DNA from: Anaerolineae bacterium
Lineage (GTDB): Bacteria; Chloroflexota; Anaerolineae; UBA1429
Direction: 5' to 3'
NCBI GenBank assembly: GCA_016928125.1
Contig: JAFGLK010000337.1
Location: forward strand, 1-9,206
Length of the DNA stretch: 9,206 nucleotides
A program made the translations under genes and the position numbers. Positions 5,836 through 9,206 of the stretch are shown piece after piece. The notes beneath the pieces were generated by a model that was not told the DNA's origin, made no database searches, and saw only the letters and a list, made by a program, of their open reading frames with translations. Within the stretch, counting starts at the first letter, position 1. Each line of letters begins with the position of its first letter.

Positions 5836-5843
5836 CTCCCTTT
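5836..5843. repeat. Right copy of 8-bp target-site duplication
   Basis: CTCCCTTT directly follows the right terminal repeat and is identical to 5497-5504. Confidence 0.85.
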
Positions 5844-5855
5844 GCGGTGCGAAGC

Positions 5856-5875
5856 GATCTGTGGCACAACAGATC
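5856..5875. promoter_or_regulatory. Operator-like inverted repeat before the antitoxin gene
   Basis: GATCTGT and ACAGATC form a perfect 7-bp inverted repeat around a 6-nt spacer, 34 nt before the antitoxin start. Toxin-antitoxin operons are commonly autoregulated by the antitoxin at such repeats, so this is a candidate operator. No clear -35/-10 pair was found beside it. Confidence 0.45.
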
Positions 5876-5909
5876 TGCCTGAGCGCGTCTGAATCGTCGG
5901 AGGTGTAAG

Positions 5910-6188
5910 GTGTCCTCAGAACCGCTGATCCTGGAGATACCCGACTCGCTCGCCCGAGAGATTGACTCTGTGGGCAAGGACCTGGTCGTAGACCTGCTAG
6001 AGCGTGGGCTGCGCGAGTTCAAGATCGACCAGGCGCTTGAGCGCTATCGGCGTGGCGGTATGTCGTTTGGCGCAGCGGCGCGTGCGGCAGGGGTCTCACA
6101 GTCCGAGCTAGCCCGCTACGCCTACGCCCGCGGCATGGAGCCTTCATTCAGCGCCGAGACGTTGGCCGAGGAACTGGGCAAGTCGTGA
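5910..6188 (+). CDS. UPF0175 family antitoxin
   Basis: 92-residue protein of the UPF0175 family, small antitoxins usually encoded just before a DUF3368/PIN-like toxin. The N-terminal part LILEIPDSLAREID (6-19) is the strand-helix start typical of the family. GGMSFGAAARAAGVSQSELARY (49-70) is the family helix-turn-helix-like segment, and GMEPSFSAETLAEEL closes it as in relatives. The GTG at 5910 is chosen because GGAGG (5899-5903) lies 6 nt upstream and the protein then has family length. It overlaps the toxin reading frame by 4 nt (GTGA), showing an original operon. The reading frame is intact even though its toxin is broken, so it may persist as an orphan regulator or as protection against a related toxin. 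Confidence 0.82.
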   Translation: MSSEPLILEIPDSLAREIDSVGKDLVVDLLERGLREFKIDQALERYRRGGMSFGAAARAAGVSQSELARYAYARGMEPSFSAETLAEELGKS

Positions 6189-6711
6189 CCGGCTCCGTGC
6201 TGTCCGACGCTGGCCCCCCGATGACCCTCGGAGAACTGAACCGTCTGGACTTGCTCGCTGACTTGTTCGATCAAGTCCACACCACGCGAGCCGTCTATGA
6301 TGAGGTTGTCACACAGGGCCTCGCTCTGGGCGCGCCAGACGCGCTCACTGTGCGGCTTTTCTGGTAGCGCCATCAGTGGCCGATTGTGGAAGTGCCTCAA
6401 GCCCAGATGGCATCGTACGTCCCTGCTGTACTGCTCGACCTCGGCGAGACAGAGGTGCTAGCGTTAGCTTTGTCGTTCACAGGACCTCTCCTGCTGTTGG
6501 GTGACGAAGTGGGGCAAGGGCCGAGGCCCGTCGGTTGCATCTGCGTATCGCCGGTACGCTGGGCGTGCTCGTCAGGGCCTACCGGCAGAGCCTGCTATCG
6601 CTCGACCAGACAGAGCTTCTGCTTCGTGAGATCGCCGCTAGCCCCGATATCTGGATATCGGCCAGGCTCTGTGAGCAGGTACTGGTGTCGCTGGGTCGGC
6701 CGAGTTCGTAG
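6185..6711 (+). pseudogene. DUF3368 PIN-like toxin, broken by a stop and a frameshift
   Basis: Remnant of the toxin partner of the UPF0175 antitoxin, probably once a PIN-fold ribonuclease. The first part reads GSVLSDAGP, LNRLDLLADLF and TRAVYDEVV, as in DUF3368 proteins, then meets an in-frame TAG at 6365-6367. Family-like sequence resumes in the same frame after the stop (WPIVEV, LLDLGETEVLALAL, LLLLGDE up to about 6508). Near 6504-6510 the frame changes: the next frame reads SGARAEARRLHLRIAGTLGVLVRAYR and later PDIWIS, the expected C-terminal half, ending at TAG 6709-6711. One nonsense change plus a net loss of one base (mod 3) explains it. The frameshift falls at the conserved Asp-Glu of the PIN fold. 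The full length of about 175 codons would be normal for the family. Confidence 0.83.
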
Positions 6712-6796
6712 CTTGGCAGCAGTTCCATTTTCTCCGCCGCGACGGCAGGCGCGCTAGTGCCCGGTGGCGTGCCCGCCTCTGCCCCGATGCCACAGA

Positions 6797-8023
6797 TCAC
6801 CCAAGGGCGTCCAGCCGCGCCAGCTCGCCCTCGTAGACCTCGAAATGCTCGCCTTCGGCCTCCTCGGGATCCACCAGCTTCAGGTAGAGCGCGCTCTGCG
6901 CCCGCGGTCCAGCCAGATCCCGTCGGCTGGCGCCCAGGTCGCTGGTCTCGCTGTGCCAGCGCACCTCGCCATCCTGCAGCAGGATGTACTCCCCCGCGTA
7001 ACGATCCACGAAGGCCTGGCGATGGTCGCGGTAGTAGAGCGCCTGCTCGCAGGTGGAGCGCCGCCAGGCCAGCACCGTCTCGTACGGATCGGTCTCCTCG
7101 GTGCGAAAGCTGGCCACCGGCGCCTGGACCTCGGAGTTGAAATCGATCTGGCTCAGGTCGGCTGTGCCAAACCCGTGGTCATGAGCGATGCGCAGCGAGC
7201 TGCGATCGCGCACAAAGGGCTGATGCGGCCAGTCGGCCAGCGGGTCAAAGCCCATCAGATGCGTGCCGCAGGCATCGGTGGCGATAGGATGGTCCCCGGC
7301 CACCAGGGCGTCGCAGATGCGCCCCTCTCCGCCCCACTCGCGCCCCGATTGGCCCACCAGCGCGTCGATGATGTTCAGCGTCGGATACACCAGCCGGCCC
7401 AGGTCCACCAGCACGTACGACAGGCGGATGATGTGGTGAAAGTAGCTGCGCGTGCGGCCATACGGCTCCATGGGTGGCAGGCCAAAGAGGTTCTTGAGGC
7501 AGAGCGTCACGCCCATGAAAGCGTGATTCTTCATCGGCTGCACCGACACGAACGCATCGGTCTCCACCGCGGCCTCGTGCAGCAGGTACTGGTCGAACAT
7601 CAGGCCACCGCCCGGCACGCGATACGTCTTCAGCGGCGGCCGGTCGCCGTCCACCCAGGGCACGCCGAATTCTTTCATCACCGGCATGAGGGGTAGCAGC
7701 TCCTCCGCGGGGCGCTGGCGGCTGTTGGCGCCGGTGATCTCGATGCAGCGCAGCTCGGCGTTGGTGCGCTCGCGCAGCAGGCGCAGGGTGGCGCGCGCCA
7801 CCGCCGGATCCACCAGCTCCTGCAGGCGGCCGTGAAAGGTGACCAGCCTCTCGGGCAGGAAGGCCTGGTTGAACTTGATGGTGATGCGCTGGGCGCGCTC
7901 GAGCTTGGCCCAGGCTTGTTCCAACGGGTCGGTGGCCCGCTTGAGCGCCGCGTAGACCTCCTCGTCGCTGGCGCGATGGTCGCAGTGTACGGCACGGACG
8001 CGATAGTCGGCATTCGTTGGCAT
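6797..8023 (-). CDS. DUF362 family protein with C-terminal extension
   Basis: 408-residue soluble protein with the DUF362 fold; the family's biochemical role is not established. DUF362 marks are ITIKFNQ (47-53), the signature QPMKNHAFMGVTLCLKNLFG (162-181), IIDALVGQSGREWGGEG (218-234) and DALVAGDHPIATDACG (238-252). No ferredoxin-type cysteine clusters, found in some DUF362 proteins, are present. Past residue about 330 there is a segment with RYAGEYILLQDGEV (341-354) that resembles short DUF5678-like domains; that link is tentative. The ATG at 8021-8023 has GAGAGGGG 6 nt upstream. It follows the GH39-like gene on the same strand after 122 nt, so it may serve the same sugar pathway. It converges with the broken toxin gene. 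Confidence 0.8.
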   Translation of the reverse strand: MPTNADYRVRAVHCDHRASDEEVYAALKRATDPLEQAWAKLERAQRITIKFNQAFLPERLVTFHGRLQELVDPAVARATLRLLRERTNAELRCIEITGANSRQRPAEELLPLMPVMKEFGVPWVDGDRPPLKTYRVPGGGLMFDQYLLHEAAVETDAFVSVQPMKNHAFMGVTLCLKNLFGLPPMEPYGRTRSYFHHIIRLSYVLVDLGRLVYPTLNIIDALVGQSGREWGGEGRICDALVAGDHPIATDACGTHLMGFDPLADWPHQPFVRDRSSLRIAHDHGFGTADLSQIDFNSEVQAPVASFRTEETDPYETVLAWRRSTCEQALYYRDHRQAFVDRYAGEYILLQDGEVRWHSETSDLGASRRDLAGPRAQSALYLKLVDPEEAEGEHFEVYEGELARLDALG

Positions 8024-8098
8024 CTGTTTCCCCTCTCGATACGAAAGATGAGCGTACGCGATAGTCTCGGCCCGCCGTGGCAGGGGCGCAAATCGCGC

Positions 8099-8122
8099 GC
8101 GATCCTCGCGCGCGAGGATCGC
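8099..8122. repeat. 24-nt perfect palindrome between the GH39-like and DUF362 genes
   Basis: GCGATCCTCGCG is followed directly by its exact complement. A further GCGATC at 8137-8142 can pair instead with GATCGC at 8117-8122, giving an alternative, mutually exclusive stem. No T-run follows on either strand. It could be an operator for DUF362 or a processing/attenuation hairpin after the GH39-like gene. Confidence 0.55.
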
Positions 8123-8145
8123 ACGCGCTCGCCGCCGCGATCGAG

Positions 8146-9206
8146 CTAACGTCTCCGCAGCTCGATCAGCGCCACGGCATGCGGCTCCAGAATAAGGCCC
8201 AATGGCTGCTTCTCCGGCGACAGGCGCCAGAACCGCTGGGGCTCAACCACCCCGGCCCTCTTGATCCGGCAAGCGCGCCAGCCCCAGGATTCACCGGGCG
8301 GTAGGCCATCTAGCTTCATGTCCACCGACAGCGGTCTATCGCCCGGGTGGCTCAGGAGGATAGCGCCAGCGCCGCGCTCGCGATCGTACGCCGCCAGGGC
8401 ATGGAGTCTCGGCGCGTCCGCATCGTCCCCCTGGACCGCGGTCACGGTCACCTTTTCGCCGCAGTCCAGCACGCGGCGGAACCACACGAAGGCCTGGTAC
8501 GTCAGTGTAGGTACGCCGTAATAGTCGAACAGACCGCAAAAGAGAGCCGAGGGCTGGCCGTCATAGTAGCAGCACACGTCCACCGGCGCGTCCTGCAGCG
8601 CGATCAGCGCGGCGGCGCAAAAGCTGGCCCCCGCCTCGTTCTTCTGCTTCTCAAATGCCTCGCGACGCATCGCCTCGTTGCCCCGCCGCCAGATCTGGCC
8701 CCAATCGAAACCCACATAGTTCCACTCGTTCAGATGGCTTTCCGTCTGGCAGAAGCCCCGTGCATCCAACTGTTCGCGCACCCGCTGCGCGTTGTCGACC
8801 AGCCGCTCGGGTTCGTCGGTGTAGGTGTGCCACGAGAAAAAGTCGAGCGGCAGCCGATGCTGGCGGCAGTAGTCCAGAAATTGGCCTACCCGCTCCGAGC
8901 GCGGATTGGCCGCCGCATAGCCGCCCACCCTCAGCTCCGGATCGAGCGCCTTGAGGGCTGGCGCCGTGCCCCGATAGAGCTCCAGATACTGCTCAAAGCT
9001 GCCCGACCACATCTTGTCGCCGATGTCCGGCTCGTTCCAGATCTCCCAATAACGAATGCCCCACTCGAAGCCATTCGCCCAGCCCTGATTGTAATGCCGC
9101 ACGATCCCGGCGCAGGTCCGCGCCCAGCGCTCGAAATCCGCCGGTGGATGGGTGTAATACTTGACCGGCGTGTGCTCGATGCTCACCCCCAGCCGGTAGA
9201 CGATCC
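8146..9206 (-). CDS. GH39-like glycoside hydrolase, 5' end beyond window
   Basis: The 352 visible residues read through the right edge without a stop, so the N-terminus is missing; the first possible GTG at 9184-9186 is internal. The clan GH-A barrel shows the acid/base motif YWEIWNEPD (catalytic Glu codon 9031-9033) and the nucleophile motif HLNEWNY (Glu codon 8725-8727), the spacing and wording seen in GH39 beta-xylosidase and alpha-L-iduronidase relatives. FFSWHTYTD and the CCYYDGQPSALFCGLFDYYG block support this. The last roughly 100 residues form the beta-sandwich typical after the barrel (HALAAYDRERGAGAILLSHPGDRPL), ending at TAG 8146-8148. The specific glycoside cannot be told. It lies upstream of DUF362 on the same strand. 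Confidence 0.82.
   Translation of the reverse strand, partial: IVYRLGVSIEHTPVKYYTHPPADFERWARTCAGIVRHYNQGWANGFEWGIRYWEIWNEPDIGDKMWSGSFEQYLELYRGTAPALKALDPELRVGGYAAANPRSERVGQFLDYCRQHRLPLDFFSWHTYTDEPERLVDNAQRVREQLDARGFCQTESHLNEWNYVGFDWGQIWRRGNEAMRREAFEKQKNEAGASFCAAALIALQDAPVDVCCYYDGQPSALFCGLFDYYGVPTLTYQAFVWFRRVLDCGEKVTVTAVQGDDADAPRLHALAAYDRERGAGAILLSHPGDRPLSVDMKLDGLPPGESWGWRACRIKRAGVVEPQRFWRLSPEKQPLGLILEPHAVALIELRRR

Larger units (their letters stand above)
5425..5909. other. 485-nt gene-free stretch holding a MITE-like insertion
   Basis: No coding sequence is recognised here in any frame. From the PMI stop to 5496 there is only a short 11-nt repeat, GGCTC-G-GAGCC (5484-5494), followed by pyrimidines, a poor terminator. 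From 5497 to 5843 lies a non-autonomous element with its target duplications. From 5844 to 5909 is the leader of the antitoxin gene, with an inverted repeat and a strong ribosome binding site. Confidence 0.7.

Noticed and set aside
5508..5892. Open frames of 90-96 codons inside and across the MITE-like element
   Set aside because: They are Ser/Arg-rich, match no family I know, have no clear RBS, and the element boundaries cut through them.
6386..6757. 123-codon plus-strand open frame as a separate gene
   Set aside because: Its first part is the in-frame continuation of the toxin after the TAG stop, and its remainder is out-of-frame translation past the frameshift.
6741..6782. Imperfect inverted repeat GGCAGGCG ... 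CGCCTCTGCC between convergent genes
   Set aside because: It has a 2-nt bulge, a long loop and no T-run; not a convincing bidirectional terminator.
6764..7696. Plus-strand open frame (310 codons) opposite the DUF362 gene
   Set aside because: Antisense shadow; DUF362 signatures are on the minus strand.
1..9206. CRISPR array, tRNA or rRNA
   Set aside because: No regularly spaced short repeats and no cloverleaf with conserved tRNA arms or rRNA core sequence were seen.

Overview
The window is GC-rich DNA from a bacterium with compact, Shine-Dalgarno-led genes and a strongly saccharolytic gene set. Gene content and style, including the CT-rich intergenic tract, would fit a Chloroflexota (Anaerolineae/Caldilineae-like) genome or metagenome bin. 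That placement is inference; there is no rRNA or other marker gene here to prove it.

Left block, minus strand (1-3114). Read in transcription order it holds a thioredoxin-reductase-like flavoprotein (3114-2167), a D-galactonate dehydratase of the enolase superfamily (1984-842), and a GH42 beta-galactosidase cut by the left edge (758-1). The last two form a coherent pair: GH42 releases galactose, and DgoD acts in the non-phosphorylated (De Ley-Doudoroff) galactose route. A CT-rich tract and several perfect hairpins fill the gaps.

Centre, plus strand (3234-5424). A divergent intergenic region carries a good sigma70-type promoter with a 27-nt perfect inverted repeat just upstream. It drives an IolE-like TIM-barrel sugar isomerase/epimerase, then a class I mannose-6-phosphate-isomerase-like protein with an altered substrate-side motif.

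Accessory island (about 5425-6796). A 331-bp non-coding element (5505-5835) has 14-bp perfect terminal inverted repeats and a perfect 8-bp target-site duplication (CTCCCTTT). It is a MITE-like insertion immediately upstream of a UPF0175/DUF3368 toxin-antitoxin locus. The antitoxin is intact, while the PIN-like toxin is a pseudogene with an in-frame stop and a frameshift.

Right block, minus strand (6797-9206). A GH39-like glycoside hydrolase cut by the right edge is followed by a DUF362 protein with a C-terminal extension. A 24-nt perfect palindrome lies between them.

Overall this is a carbohydrate-utilisation neighbourhood interrupted by a small decayed mobile/TA island. The best new item is the MITE-like element, which is defined by its inverted repeats and target duplication alone.
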